A stretch of 64,000 bases of DNA from Pseudevernia furfuracea. Lineage: Eukaryota; Ascomycota; Lecanoromycetes; Lecanorales; Parmeliaceae. Under the pieces are notes generated by a model. The model made no database searches, was not told the DNA's origin, and saw only the letters and a list, made by a program, of their open reading frames with translations. Position numbers and translations under genes: made by a program. Position 1 is the stretch's first letter. Each line of letters begins with the position of its first letter. Shown here piece by piece: positions 45,104-57,549 of this stretch. The DNA lies in contig JAIUPT010000041.1 of assembly GCA_022315425.1 (NCBI GenBank), positions 1,860,001 through 1,924,000 of the forward strand, in the 5' to 3' direction.

Positions 45104-47907
45104 TTTGGCTGCCACGCAAAGCTAGTATCCGATGTGTTCTGCTCCTGGTCTTGTTCTCTCTTGATCACAGACCCTCGGATTCAACCTCTAGGGAGGAATG
45201 GCTTGGAAAAAGCATGAAAGAGTGCTATGCTTTAAACTGTCGCGGAGTCCGCGGGGATGTGTGTAGGTGCCAACTGCCGAGCAACGTTGTCTCAATTGTA
45301 TTGGGTGATTGAAGCTGGCTGGACGAGATAAAGTCATGAAGATAGCCGTTGTGAGCTGGGGGGTGCAGGAATGGCTTGCCTCAGTTGCCTAGCTTTGGCA
45401 AAGGTATGGTGTGGATGGACGAAGGGCGGATAAGGAGGAGAGCAATTGGCGGATATGACCAGCTGAGAGGGAGCTGGAAGAAACTGACTGCAGGGAGAAG
45501 TCATGATGCTTCAACAGCCTCGTGGTTGGTTAAGTAAGGTACGAGGAAGATTATTGAAAGTTCTGCTTCTATGCCGTGTGGTCAATATTATTGAAAGGCA
45601 AGGCTCCAAGGTAAGTAAGTGAAAGCTCTAAGGTACCGTAGGGTCAAGGGTCGAGTCGGTCCTCGGTCGATCCGCCTTATAATTTTATTAGTGGGGTAGT
45701 CTTCGTCGTACACATACACACATACACATACACCTCTACAAACCCAACATTATTCCCATTAATAATGATGCAAGATGCTGCTTCGGAACGGCAAAGCAAA
45801 GTAACTCTATCATACAGGAGGCACGAGGATACCTCAAAGATGGTCACCGATGGTCACCGATGAATGGATTGGAAGCAACATGAAACATGAGCATCCCCAG
45901 TCCCCATTTTATTCCGCCATCAATCATCTTTTCTCCCCTCGACGTTCACTTTGAGTGCTATCCAGATAACTCTTCAGCTCCATCCCAATTCTCGGCCAAT
46001 GTTTCCCACTTTTCACCGACAAGACCCGATATTTATTGGCCAATTTATACCATGGAGTCGGAGCCTGTTAAACAGCTTGAAGCATGGGTCACCAGACCTT
46101 TGTGTGCTTGTAGGTTCCCGCAGGCTGACTTCAATTCTGAGAATGGCACAACTCTTACTGCAAATAGCCCAGAATTACATGGAGCTAACTAATAATGACG
46201 GCTAAGGGTCAATGTCCCTTCAGCTGTGGATTATACCATACTGCATGACATCGTCCCGCTATGGCTTGAAAATGTTATTCAGGAATACCGTATGTCAAGC
46301 AGAGATTGCTAATGGTTGAGAGACCGTAGGGACTAACACTACGCTTGGACCACTTCCCATACGTACACTTATCGTCCCAATCTGTAGAAAAATTACGCAG
46401 CTTGTTGTCTGTTGAGGCTATGGAAGCAGCAGACGCGGGCAAGGCCTGCAGGTAAGCACCGCCAACTATCCCTTTGGTCTAAAACGCAGGCGGCATCAGC
46501 GGAGCTGAAACCCTGGGGAAATTCTCCTATGGCCATGGCATTGCTTGGTCAATTCGATAGATGATCGACGCTTCCTTATCACCATATGGTACTACTCGAA
46601 AACAAACTATACGAAACCCACTTGTACTCACTGGACACTGGCCCGTAGTGGTGCAGGACTTTGAGCCTGCTGCAGGTACGACATTGACATGGTTGTTTAC
46701 CAACCTCTCCAAAAGTTGCCGTTTTCTCGTGCTCCTACCCTCGCAGTCCGAACAACGCCGAACAGTGCCAAGGATAGCCGGCCGCCGATGTTCTGCTCCT
46801 CCCTACACCCGACCGCTGATCAGAATCTGCATTATTATTCGGAGTATTGAGTATTGCACCAAGCCAACAGTCCTGAGATGGACTCAGCTTCGTGAAGCAT
46901 GCGCTCCACTCATCGCATTCTGCGGACAGTAACTTGGACTATGGGTTTGCTTTTTTCCCCGGTAATCCTCCCAGTTGCTACTCCGCATGGTAATTTGATT
47001 TCGTATTTCCCCCACAATTTTGCTACGTGGCTTGGATGATGGTAATTCTGCATGGAGCTTATGCGCGATGATTCGCCCCCACCATACCGCCCGGAATGCA
47101 GCTCTGTCGGTCTTACTCCCGTACACTTCATACGATGATGGGCTGGCGTCAAAGTGGTACTCATAAAGCGTTTCGACAATTCTTGTCTTGCTTTTTCTAT
47201 ACAGAGCGGCACGATTGTGCAACCTTGTTCATTTCCTCAATAAAAGCCTTCGTCACCGACTATTTCAACATGTCTTACAAAGGTCTTGATGCTCAAATCT
47301 GATGAGCTATTCTTCACCCTGGGATGGCACTGCTGTGCCTACACCCAATCCAGAGACCTGCGATCACCCGCCATTTTCTCTGGCGTCTCATATCAACCAT
47401 AATTCACATTATCTTCACAAAACCGCAAAACCATCCCTTTTTGAAAACCCTAGAAAACCAGCTTTGGTGTTGACTTGGCCGTCATCCCCCACCGTCCATT
47501 TTTGTGAAGACGACGTAGGTTCCACACACCCTATAGACCGCATAACGATCGAACTGCGCAAAACCCACTCCAGTGCCAACTATCTGGCGTACCTATGGTG
47601 ACTTGGTCTCAAGGATTTTTCGTCCTAACTTGGCTGATTTTCCACCCCTAAAATCTATCGAAGCTAGGTTCATGGATGCGCCGGCCCAGAAAAGGCCTAT
47701 CTTTTGCGTTATAGCTCGGTCTTATATCTTTCAGTTCAGGCTGGTTGTAGTATCCGCTGAAATCTGTCTCTATGGTTAGAAAGCAGCAAGGCGGAACAGA
47801 GTCTGGGCGAATCCAGTGCTTTCGATACCTTGAACACATTTCAATTCTCCCCACTACTACTCACCTGACTCGTTTCAGATCGGACCAATAGGACTGCTTA
47901 TCTAGGC
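45104..47907. other. Long intergenic stretch upstream of the zinc-cluster gene
   Basis: 2.8 kb. It has a CACATACA microsatellite at about 45709-45733, a doubled GATGGTCACC at 45839-45859, and AGGTAAGTAAGT-like repeats near 45600. Several 70-120-codon frames exist but none is supported. A long regulatory region is common before such regulators. Confidence 0.5.
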
Positions 47908-48376
47908 ATGGCCACGGGAAGTTACAGAAGTGACCGGTCCTCCCCCGGTGGTGTTACTCAGGGAGGCAAATTGGGCTTGGCGGTTAGAGCATTGTACGAC
48001 ATGAGCTCAACGAACAGCCCCCCATCGACCGGAACATTTATCAACACCACAAGGGACCCCGCGTTGAGTGATACAACAGGCTTTGGTTCACCTTACACCG
48101 TCCGCACCATTTCGTCACTTGTCACTTTCCAGTCAACGCCGGTGGTGCTTTCAAGCGACTCCTCTCCCTCCACGAGCACGACTCGAGATGTGCATCCAGT
48201 TCCAACTTGTCGATCACTGCATATCCTGTTCCGGGAAGCAAAACTACGGAATTCTCAGGAAGGACTGCCGATCCGCATGTGGTAGTGTCCAGCGTCCCAG
48301 CATCTCAGGAAGCCCTCACGGCTGGATTTGCCAACGATGTAACCCCGACCCTGCCCAGACTCCCGAAATCTACAAT

Positions 48377-48830
48377 ATGAGATTTCTGATGAAGAGATCT
48401 ATATTAATGGACCAAAACAAGGAGAATGCAGGGGGAATCATGTCCTACGCGGTAGAGACTCAAGGGGAAGAAACAAAGGACTTTGTGCAGTCGATCCGAG
48501 AAAAGTATCCGAAGGAGTACGCAGAGGAGTATGCGGCCTTCAAGGAATGGCGAAAAGAATTTATGGCAATGTTTGAAGAATGCCGGCGAAGGGGGGTTTT
48601 TCTTGACGATGGCAGCGATGGCGGAGACGGCAGAGCGAGGTATGGCCTGCTGGGATGGCTCATCTCCATGGTAAGTCGAACCCACCTATGAGAAGAACGC
48701 CAGAGGAGAAAGGCTGAAGTCTACAAGGTTCTGGCTTTACTCGAGCTCTGCGGACGGTATGCCTTTCTTCTTGCAGATTGGATCAGAAAGGCTTGAAAGC
48801 CGCATCTACAGACTCGGCTGTCAACTGTGA
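48377..48830 (+). CDS. Hypothetical protein, 5' end unresolved
   Basis: Two exons supported at the 3' end: 48377-48670 and 48777-48830 (115 aa from the ATG of MRFLMKRS). The frame is open upstream to about 48068 without a good ATG, so an upstream exon is likely; a Ser/Thr-rich ATG frame from 47908 is a candidate but no splice pair in the right phase was found. Seen: the C-rich stretch WICQRCNPDPAQ upstream, then a charged helix KDFVQSIREKYPKEYAEEYA-AFKEWRKEF, then the GTAAGT donor and TTCTTGCAG acceptor joining LLGWLISM to IGSERLES. No family was recognised. Confidence 0.4.
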
Positions 48831-49859
48831 AGGATGTTTTGGACGGAATTGATTGAGGACCGACTCACTGGCATTGTTCTGAACTGGGCTTCTCATGTAT
48901 CCGCATGTTTCAGGAGGGAAGAGAGACAGCTGCCTCGCAGTCTGTTTACGCAAGGGCAATCTCTCAGGCCTGTGGCCTTTCATTCTGATTGAGATAGTAT
49001 CTTACCACTAGAGGCACATCTACCGTGCCAGACGGTCTTCTCGATCGGTATCGGTTTGAAGTTCTGCCTAAAATCAAATACCCTAAACCCAAGATCGCGG
49101 CCCAAGATTAATCTCTCTCTCACTGTATGCAGTGGAAGAAAAATCTTGCCATGTCTGCACTCGGGCAGAGAATCGCCTGAGGTATGGAACCATCGTTGAG
49201 ATTCTCCGCTTCCACATCCATCTCAGCCTCTGACGCATTCCTCTTCGTCCATGTCGAGTGATCCTAGTGACAAATCGTCGGTAGCCATCTGTCATGCCTC
49301 TCCTTTTAGTAGATCAAAAGTAGAACAAGCTCGACGGAACCAGTCCGTCCCCACAACGGGTCTTCGGCAGTCCCCCCCGCGAGACAACCTACCACAGCTC
49401 ACGATGCGACGATTCCTGGGCCTTGTCCGGGTCTACGGTGTCCGGGGTGCATCTCACTCCTCTACGCTCATCCATCAGGCATCCAGACGAACAGTTCCAC
49501 GGGTGCCGATTCCAGATCTTTTACCTGGTGGTATTGCCTTCAGATGGGCAATATCGTCTGGATCCATCTCTTCATCCTGATGTGCAACCGCGTCCCACCG
49601 TGCCGGGAGGACTTTTACGAAGGGCACTTGAGGGACTGCGTTGGGAAGGCCTCGGGCTCTCCTGGCGGACGATCGATGCAGGGGTAGAGCAGTAGCACGT
49701 TACATATTGGCAGAGAAAATCGGATTGATATATATAATTTCGAAGCATCGCAAATACAGTCCGATCGAATAACGCTATACTCACCATTAACATATCCAAA
49801 AGAGCGGCACTTATTGACATTGTTGACAATGACATGGCCCAGGCGCATTGCAACAACTC
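48831..49859. other. Intergenic with an unresolved ORF pair
   Basis: A 109-codon ATG frame at 49251-49580 and an overlapping frame to 49695 (ending GLSWRTIDAGVEQ), both plus strand, could be exons of a small gene, but no intron of matching phase was found. Reported as unresolved. Confidence 0.25.
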
Positions 49860-51226
49860 TCAAAATCCCGGCCCATGTTCAGCGAATTCATATGTCTACG
49901 GTCAATCAGTTCGATACACGTGCAAGGTACGAGATCTCACTCACCAGACTGTTCCACCCTCCACCTGCAAATCGCACATCGCTCTTCTCCTTCCCTTCAA
50001 ATCCCATGCCTTGGTACATTTCCACCAAATGATCATGAGCCAACAACGCAATTCTATCCGCAATCCCGCTCGTCTCCATGCGCTGTTGATAGCTTTTCAT
50101 AATCGTCTTTCCCAGGCCCCTGCCTTGAAAAGCTGGCAAAACGCTAAGCGAATGGATGGCAATCGTTCGGCCATCTTCACGATGGCCGTGGATGCTAGTA
50201 TTTGAGGCGTTCGTTTTCCAGTTGGGGGCTACATCCATGCTTTCGTCTGTCAAGGTAGGGCTAACGGTTTTTGTTGACATGACCACTTCAGGTTTTCCGA
50301 GTCAGTGCTGCTTCTTTGAAATGTGGAGATGGAGTCTTAGAACAAAGTCAATAAGTACGACACTCTCGACACATGTCTCAGAACTCAAGCCGGGGTACAG
50401 AATTGGAAGGAACCGCTCCGAAACATAGACGTACTGGCGATGAGCACCGACTTCAGATCCGGGGAGGCGGAATCAGCCGGGCGAGCGGTGGAGTAAGTAG
50501 GTATGGAAGCGTTCGGAGAGTTTGGAGGTGTGGAGGAGAAGAGGCCTAAGCAGAGTTCGGGGCAGGTCGTTAGGCGGTAAATGAACTATGAGGAGGGTGA
50601 GTAAGGACAGGGCCGAGGGTTTCATTGGAAGGTTTTGAGGTGGGATTGGAGGACTGCAAGGTGAGTTTGACAAGCATGTAGTAGGTTGTCTGATTTCATT
50701 CGGAGAGATTTTATACAAAGCAAGATTTTATACAAAGCAAGGATGAATAATGATCAGGGCGATGCAGACAATGTGGAAGCTCCGGGTGGTGGAAAATGCA
50801 ACATTTACACTGGAAGACAATGGACGACTTGCAAGGTCGGAATGACAAATGATATCATGAGTAAGAAATAGATAAAAGATGTTTTGATAGAAAAGGATTC
50901 AATATCCACTAAGATTGCGGAGGTCCTACCTTTTCTGTTGAGCACCTCTCTTCTTCCGGAAAGACGGCATTCTCCAATGCTACACAACTGTCTAGACTTG
51001 ATAAGGATAGTGTCTGGACGTATGGATGCAGATCATTCCTCTCGTTGATTTTTGCTCTGTCAGAGCGCAGATGTTGGGCGCTGGTCAGCTTCCCCTCTTG
51101 CCTGTGGATTGTGAACTCCTGATAGCCATCACTACCGATTGCGGTGGAGCCTTCGGAGACATCGAGTCTTGGAGTTTGGGCCTCGGGGCTGGCGACGAGG
51201 GGATGTGAGAAAAGGTCTGGAGGCAT
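49860..51226 (-). CDS. GNAT-family N-acetyltransferase (arylalkylamine/polyamine type)
   Basis: Acetyl-CoA-dependent acetylation of an amine, similar in layout to fungal polyamine or arylalkylamine acetyltransferases. Four exons: 50930-51226, 50435-50585, 49945-50285, 49860-49895; 274 aa. The N-terminal substrate part has LSLSSLDSCVALENAVFPEE and FIYRLTTCPELCLGLF. Motif A is IHSLSVLPAFQGRGLGKTIM (Q/RxxGxG/A), followed by RIALLAHDHLVEMYQGMGF. The end GGGWNSLTYEFAEHGPGF was completed with a 36-nt last exon. Intron 1 is 344 bp and contains a 17-bp direct repeat; intron 2 (149 bp) is introner-like. Substrate is inference only. Confidence 0.84.
50286..50434 (-). mobile_element. Introner-like element (GNAT gene intron 2)
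   Basis: 149-bp intron. It starts GTACGTCTATGTTTCGGAGC and ends CAAAGAAGCAGCACTGACTC before GGAAAACCTGAAG. The centre reads TTCTGAGACATGTGTCGAG, a form of the shared palindrome. Confidence 0.82.
50707..50740. repeat. 17-bp direct repeat
   Basis: GATTTTATACAAAGCAA occurs twice in a row inside intron 1 of the GNAT gene. Confidence 0.85.
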
Positions 51227-51559
51227 TTTGGGTAGCTCAGAAGATTGGATCAGAGTGTATTAGAGGATTTTTGACAGGCACAGGTACAGGCGCAGGCACA
51301 GGGCACACCTTCCCGAGGTGCCGAGGTGGAGTTCGGCAGAAACAGGTGGGCAGAAAGTAGAGGGAGAGAGAAATTTGGTTGACAGGATGATTGGACGCGA
51401 GAAGATCTGGCTCTAAACTACTCGCACTTTAGTTGCTTCTGCAGCTTAACACTTTACCTTAGGGCTGACTTTTATAATCAATTTAATGGTGTCGTCATTC
51501 GCTTTTTGGTTTTTTCTTTTACTTTTGCTCTTTCTTTCTTTCTTTCTATTATTCTCCCA

Positions 51560-51773
51560 GCACGAATTATTATTATTGTTTTTGAATAATAAGAATAATA
51601 ACGATAATAATTGATGATGATAATGATGATGATGATAATAATACGAGGCAAAAGACAATAATAATAGGCAAAGAGGACAGAAAAAGAGGCCCGCTCCTTC
51701 TCCGCAATCCCGCCTTCCAAAAGATTAAAGATTAAAGTATAAATTTTGATTTTGATTTTGATTTTGATTAGGT
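51560..51773. repeat. AT-rich simple-sequence tract
   Basis: AAT/ATG/ATA trinucleotide runs at 51560-51665, then a GATTTT hexanucleotide repeat at about 51747-51771. Low-complexity DNA between the GNAT gene promoter and the next unit. Confidence 0.85.
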
Positions 51774-52075
51774 ACTTAAATGGAACGGCAGCCGATCGAC
51801 CTGATAGATGATCATGTCGCCTACCCACACGGCTGTCCCCGCCAATGCAGCAAACCCTTTTGCAAGCTCCTCATATGCCGCCAGCCCTTTCAGTCTTTTC
51901 GCCTCGTCCAAAACAATCAACGTACATACCACCCTCAACAACACTCTCAACTTCCCTTTCAAGCTTTCCAAAACACTGCCCCTCCACCACTGGGCTGCCC
52001 GATTACTAATGTTCTCTCAAAATTCCTTCACGGCTCCCATCTTCCAAGCCTTTCCACACGCCTCCACAACATGAC
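51768..52075 (-). CDS. Possible small hypothetical protein
   Basis: A 67-codon open stretch (51768-51971) reads VCTLIVLDEAKRLKGLAAYE then ELAKGFAALAGTAVWVGDMI, coding-like and hydrophobic at the end, but has no ATG. A short upstream exon from the ATG at 52073 could be joined through an intron ending at a CAG near 52005, giving a protein of about 75 aa; the donor choice is weak. No family was recognised. It would be divergent from DDI1. Confidence 0.3.
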
Positions 52076-52258
52076 CTGAACTCTTTGCACCCCCCAGACA
52101 CCGAGACTCTTCGCTCCTCAAAATCCCAAATTCAACAGCCTACCATTCCTACCACGGCGCCGTCCACCTCAGGCTCCCACGTCGAACCACCTGCGTCTTG
52201 AGAGCAGTAGAATAAGGACACCTGGGGGTTTTTCGCCCTCATCCTCCATAACCTCACC

Positions 52259-53713
52259 ATGTAAGTTCCGACCGCCGCACCTGGATGTTCAACGCTGACT
52301 AGTGCATGCAGGCAAATTACTATCTCCATCAACACCATCGATGCCCCTCAAGTTACCCTCGAGCAAGACTTCCTGACCGCCGATGTCGGTCCGGAGATGA
52401 CCATCGCCGACCTGAAAGGCTACATTGAGAGTGAGACGAATATCCAGACCGCCGCCCAAAGAATCTACTATGGGAATCGAGAGCTTGCCGATGATTTCAA
52501 GACTCTGCAGCAATGCGGAATGACGGATGATTCCATGCTCGGTGTGCAAGTTCGGAACCCACAGACACCATCTAATGGCTCGAGTAGACCGGTGCGGGCA
52601 CAGCGACGAGGGCCAGCTCAGGCAGGTTCACGTCAAGGAGCACAGGCTGACCCCGAAATGATCCGTCTACAAGCCATGGGGAACCCAAATATCCTTGCGA
52701 CGATCCGGGCATCAGATCCTGATCTTGCGAATGCCGTACAAGATCCTGCTCGCTTCCAGCAAATATTCCAGGAGAAGCTGAGAAAAAAGGTCGAGATGGA
52801 CGCCGAGATTGAACGGAGAAACGACTTGCTTTCCGCCGATCCGTTCAATGTTGACGCCCAACGTGAGATCGAAGAGATGATACGACAAGAAGGGGTGATA
52901 GAGAACTTGCAGAACGCCATGGAACACAACCCGGAAGGTATTTATTCTTTTTTTTGGATGTATCTTTGCTGAGGCAGAACACTATACTCACGCAAAGATC
53001 CTCTAGTCTTCGCTCGGGTGCACATGCTATACATACCAGTAGAAGTCAATCAGCATAAGGTTAAGGCTTTTGTTGACTCTGGAGCTCAGACAACGATCAT
53101 GTCCCCTTCCTGCGCGGAAAAGTGTGGCATATATCGCCTGCTCGACAAACGCTACGCTGGAATTGCTAGAGGTGTCGGCACTGCTAAGATCCTTGGCCGT
53201 GTGCACAGTGCAATAATCAAAATTGGAACATCGTTTCTGCCTTGCAGCTTCACCGTCATGGAAGGCAAAGACGTTGATCTACTGCTTGGACTGGACATGC
53301 TGAAGAAGCATCAAGCCTGCATCGATCTCCAGAAGGGGAAGCTGATCATTCAGGGCGACGAAGTTGACTTTCTTGGTGAAGCTGACATCCCTAAGTATGA
53401 AGATGTCTACAAGGATGAGCCAACCATTGAAGGCCCGGCAGGCACAAGGACTGGTGCTATTTCAGGTACTGTCACTCAAGGTGCTTCAAGCGCCGGTACC
53501 AGCCAAGCGGCCGCGACCGGGCCATCAGTCTCGGCTAGCTCATCATCAGGACCTGGTCGCACGCAGCAGCCTCAGTCAACGACTGGCCCAGCCTCGTTTC
53601 CAAAGGAAGATATTGAACAGCTGACGAACCTGGGCTTTAGCAAGCAAGAGGCAATCCATGCGTTGGAAATGGCGGGAGGCAATGTGGAAGTGGCTGCTGG
53701 GCTCTTACTGTGA
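52259..53713 (+). CDS. DDI1: DDI1, ubiquitin-dependent aspartic protease / shuttle
   Basis: Proteasome shuttle and ubiquitin-directed protease. Three exons: 52259-52260 (coding part), 52312-52937, 53007-53713; 444 aa. An N-terminal ubiquitin-like domain begins MQITISINTIDAPQVTLEQD. The retroviral-type protease domain has VKAFVDSGAQTTIMSPSCAE (active Asp about residue 233) and LLLGLDMLKKHQACIDL. A Ser/Thr/Gly/Ala linker follows, then a C-terminal UBA, FPKEDIEQLTNLGFSKQEAI-HALEMAGGNVEVAAGLL. The start codon itself is split: AT at the end of exon 1, a 51-bp GTAAGT..GCAG intron, then G. No other ATG gives the ubiquitin-like start. Intron 2 is 69 bp. Confidence 0.95.
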
Positions 53714-54248
53714 CGACCTAGAACCTTATCATACCGGAGCATGAGCGAGCGTCTTACACCCTCACGAAGCATATATTATAAATGAATGTAAAAGAATGGA
53801 GCAGAAGTCAAGCATCGAGACGATTGGACCGGGAGGATCCCCATCTTTCTGTCTCAGCTTTTGCTTGAGATCTTCTCGATTTGACCGTTTTTCTACTCAA
53901 TCCTTTCACCTCCTGCCCATAGATTAGTTAAGCAAATTAGTCAACTAGTCGCTTTGTCTTGAAGAAAGCCTCTAGATCAGGTCAATCTTAGAATTGATCT
54001 TACGAGGAATGTCTTTGTTTTCAGAAATATTACCTCCTGAAAGCGAACTCTATCAACCCGAATATCCTATAGTGGCGAGGTTTTTAATCTATAATGACCT
54101 GGCTTTGGAGAAGATATCGGGCCAGCTTCCCTCTATGCATGACTTTTGCACCATTCTCTTAGAAACGGCGATTCACAATGAACCGCTTTGGGTATCAAAA
54201 TGCCCTGAACTCCCTCCCTTCTATCCCTTGTATTACACGTCAAGTTCA
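53714..54248. other. Convergent 3' regions (DDI1 / URA5)
   Basis: 535 bp with no gene; pyrimidine-rich near 54215-54300. Confidence 0.5.
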
Positions 54249-55022
54249 TCAATCACTGGCACCGTACCTCCTTTTATATTCTCTCAACCTCTCCATATCC
54301 TCTTCATCTCCTAACCGCCCTAGCACTCGGATCAGATCATCCAGGTCAATGATGCTCAAGACCGGCACATCAAACTCTCTCCTAACCTCTCCAATCGCGC
54401 TCCCACTACTTGCATCGCTCATCCTCTCCTTCCGATCTAGCGCCACAATAACGCCAACAAGCGTCCCCCCTTGTGCCCTGATTATCTCAATTGCCTCCCT
54501 CATCGCTGTCCCCGCAGTAATCACATCATCAATAATAACGACGTTCTTGTTCCGTAAAGGTGCTCCCACGATCACGCCCCCTTCTCCGTGATCCTTCAAC
54601 TCCTTTCGGTTGAATGAGTAGCTCACTTGCCCAAACCTGCCCTCGTCAAGTGCAGCCAACTTGTCCACTGTGGCTGTGGCCAACGGTATACCCTTGTACG
54701 CCGGCCCGAACAGGATGTCGAATTGGAAAGTGGGGTTCTGGGTGACATGCGCAAGTAAGGTATGTGCGTAGGCAGTACTGATGGAGCGGACGAGGGACGC
54801 AGTGTGGAAGAGGCCCGCGTTGAAGAAATAGGGGGACAGTCGGCCAGACTTGAGCTTGTAGGTACCGAAAGTGAGGACGGAGGCGGAGAGACAGGATTGG
54901 AGGAAGGCGGATTTGTAGGTGGGAAGAAGGGGGGCCGGGGTGGAGGGGACGAGGGAGTCAGGGTCTTCCTCTTGGGCTTGTTGGTGGGACTGAGGATCAG
55001 GTGAGGATAAAGAGGATGCCAT
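54249..55022 (-). CDS. URA5: Orotate phosphoribosyltransferase
   Basis: Fifth step of pyrimidine synthesis: orotate plus PRPP to OMP, cytosol. One exon, 257 aa. Seen: FLQSCLSASVLTFGTYKLKS-GRLSPYFFNAG, the substrate loop FDILFGPAYKGIPLA, SYSFNRKELKDHGEGG (flexible catalytic loop with the Lys-Asp-His-Gly core), and the PRPP motif VVIIDDVITAGTA (about 161-173). An acidic and Ser/Pro-rich extension of about 35 residues precedes the conserved part. There is no intron, unusual among its neighbours but normal for this small enzyme. Confidence 0.97.
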   Translation of the reverse strand: MASSLSSPDPQSHQQAQEEDPDSLVPSTPAPLLPTYKSAFLQSCLSASVLTFGTYKLKSGRLSPYFFNAGLFHTASLVRSISTAYAHTLLAHVTQNPTFQFDILFGPAYKGIPLATATVDKLAALDEGRFGQVSYSFNRKELKDHGEGGVIVGAPLRNKNVVIIDDVITAGTAMREAIEIIRAQGGTLVGVIVALDRKERMSDASSGSAIGEVRREFDVPVLSIIDLDDLIRVLGRLGDEEDMERLREYKRRYGASD

Positions 55023-55589
55023 TGGAAATGGATAGAGCTGTTCCTTTTGATTTGTATTGAGAGCGCACTTCCCAGGAGCAAATCTACCTTACGTTCCTTT
55101 CGAATAGGGTGTGGATGGTGGGGCATGATGGGCGACTCGTTCGGGTGGTCCACAGGGCTTGCACGGAGAAACCTCGCCTGTTCATCCCGCAATCTAAACC
55201 GCCTAGATCGCCTAGGTCATGCAAAGCATCGACACTTGACCGAGTAAGACACCTCCGAGCAACACTACTACAACACCTCCGAGCAATTCCTGCAGCTGTT
55301 CGGAATGGTGAGTGGGGCGGAAGACTAGAACCTCTTGGCCTTCTCAAAGACAGACTAACAAATACCGTGGTGCATGTCGCGGCAGCAAGCAGCCCAGTGG
55401 GCTCGGAAAAGCTTCTCTGGATAATAGCCTGACTAGGCCTTGCCTGTGAGTACAACAAACTTGCGCTTTGCTTTGAATTGTTCCCTGCTCTCGTCCTCAT
55501 TACTGAGACTCTCCTGATGATAAATCCTTCTGGGCTACGAGCGTCTTACAACAACTGACATATCTCCTCCTCCATACAGACGATCCAAA
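55023..55589. promoter_or_regulatory. Divergent promoter region (URA5 / MTHFR)
   Basis: 567 bp between two start codons. An antisense 138-codon frame overlaps it but was not accepted as a gene. No named site was found. Confidence 0.45.
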
Positions 55590-57549
55590 ATGCATATCAG
55601 AGACAAGCTCGCCGAGGCCGAGCGGTCACGGAAGCCTGTCTTCTCTTTTGAATTCTTCCCCCCCAAAACAGCCCAGGGTGTCCAGAATCTCTATGACCGC
55701 ATGGACCGCATGCATGACCTTGGGCCCGCTTTCATCGATGTGACTTGGGGTGCTGGAGGCAGTCGGTCGGACCTGACGTGTGAAATGGTCAATACTGCAC
55801 AAACCATCTATGGCTTAGAAACTTGCATGCACCTGACTTGCACCGACATGGAAAAGCAAAAGGTGGACGATGCTTTGAAGTCAGCCTATTCTGCGGGATG
55901 CACCAACATACTCGCACTACGAGGAGACCCCCCAAGAGAAGATGAGAAGTGGCAGGCGGTGGAGGGTGGCTTCCGATATGCCCGGGATTTGGTCGAGTAC
56001 ATCAAGGCCAGATATGGAGATCACTTTGATATAGGTGTTGCTGGCTACCCGGAGGGCTGCGATGACCAGCAGGATCAAGAGATACTCATGGAGCATCTAA
56101 AGGAGAAGGTCGACGCTGGAGGAACGTTCATTGTCACGCAGATGTTTTACGATGTAGACATTTTTCTGTCCTGGGTAAAGAAGGTCAGGGCATGCGGTAT
56201 CTCCGTGCCAATTGTCCCCGGTATTATGCCTATACAGACTCATGCAGCATTTCTAAGGCGCGCGACTTGGTCAAAATGTCATATACCACAGAAGTGGGCG
56301 GATGCCCTAGAGCCTATTAAGAACGATGATGCTCAAGTAAGAGAGGTAGGAAAGGGGCTGGTCGCTGAGATGTGCCGCAAGATCATTGATGCTGGTATCA
56401 TGCAGCTGCACTTGTAAGCCGTGAATTTCACATAGTCTGTCAATTCCTACTCACAGTCTTGCAGCTACACTATGAATCTCGCCCAAGCTACGCGAATGGT
56501 TTTGGAAGAGCTGGATCTGGTACCAAAAGATGGAACGCCAAACAACAGGACTCTACCATGGCGGCAGTCCCTGGGTCTCAATCGCAGAGAAGAAGATGTT
56601 CGACCTATCTTCTGGAAAAACAGGAACAAGTCCTATGTCGCTCGAACCCAAGACTGGGATGAATTTCCCAATGGTCGTTGGGGCGACGCTCGATCACCCG
56701 CTTTTGGAGAACTAGACGCATATGATATTGGTCTCAAGGGAACAAATGAGCAGAAAATCAAATTGTGGGGCAAGCCTGAGTCGCTCAGGGACGTGGCCAA
56801 CATCTTCATAAGATTCTTAGAGGGGAATCTCGAGAGTCTACCATGGAGCGAGGCGCCAATAACGAGTGAAGCAGAATCCATTAGATCTGAGCTTGTCAAT
56901 CTGAACAGGAGAGGACTGCTCACTATTACTTCCCAACCGTCAGTCAATGGCGTCAAATCCACTCATCCTGTACATGGTTGGGGTCCCAAAGGGGGCTACG
57001 TTTATCAGAAGGCTTACGTCGAACTCCTTATCTCACCGCAGCTAATCTCACAGCTCATTCCTCGTGTTGAGCGAAGCCCTAGCATGACATACTACGCTGT
57101 CACTAAAAATGGAGATCTGAAGACCAACGCCCCAAGTGAGGGTCCAAACGCCGTTACATGGGGTGTCTTCCCAGGAAAAGAGATTGTGCAACCCACAATT
57201 GTTGAGACCATTAGCTTCTTAGCATGGAAAGATGAAGCATACCACCTTGGTACCGACTGGGCCAAATGTTATCCTGCTTCGAGCCCAAGCCGAGAGCTGA
57301 TTGATAAAATAATGGATACGTGGTATCTCATCAACATTGGTATGCTGCGTGTTGCAGCCCCCCTGAATTCAAAGCGCTCATGCTAACAATACTGCAGTTG
57401 ATAACGACTTCCACCAAACCCATGCGATATTCTCGTTATTCCAAAGCCTTGAAGCCGAAGACCTGGACAAGCCCTTAGTAAACGGTCACCAATCGAATGG
57501 TGTTCACAGCCCCATTGTTAGTGAAGCACCCAAACAGGCCCTTAATTGA
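55590..57549 (+). CDS. MET13: Methylenetetrahydrofolate reductase
   Basis: Reduces 5,10-methylene-THF to 5-methyl-THF for methionine synthesis, with FAD. Three exons: 55590-56413, 56465-57339, 57398-57549; 616 aa. The N-terminal TIM-barrel catalytic half has FSFEFFPPKTAQGVQNLYDR, FIDVTWGAGG, CMHLTCTDM, NILALRGDPPREDE, IGVAGYPEGC and FIVTQMFYDVD. The C-terminal regulatory half has RPIFWKNRNKSYVARTQDWD-EFPNGRWGD, GWGPKGGYVYQKAYVEL, AVTWGVFPGKEIVQPTIVE and VDNDFHQTHAIF. Introns are 51 and 58 bp, GT..AG. Sequence looks closer to yeast Met13 than Met12 (inference from remembered motifs). Confidence 0.95.

Noticed and set aside
55084..55500. 138-codon ORF antisense to the MTHFR upstream region
   Set aside because: Lies in the divergent promoter of URA5 and MTHFR, Arg/Ser-rich with no family features.
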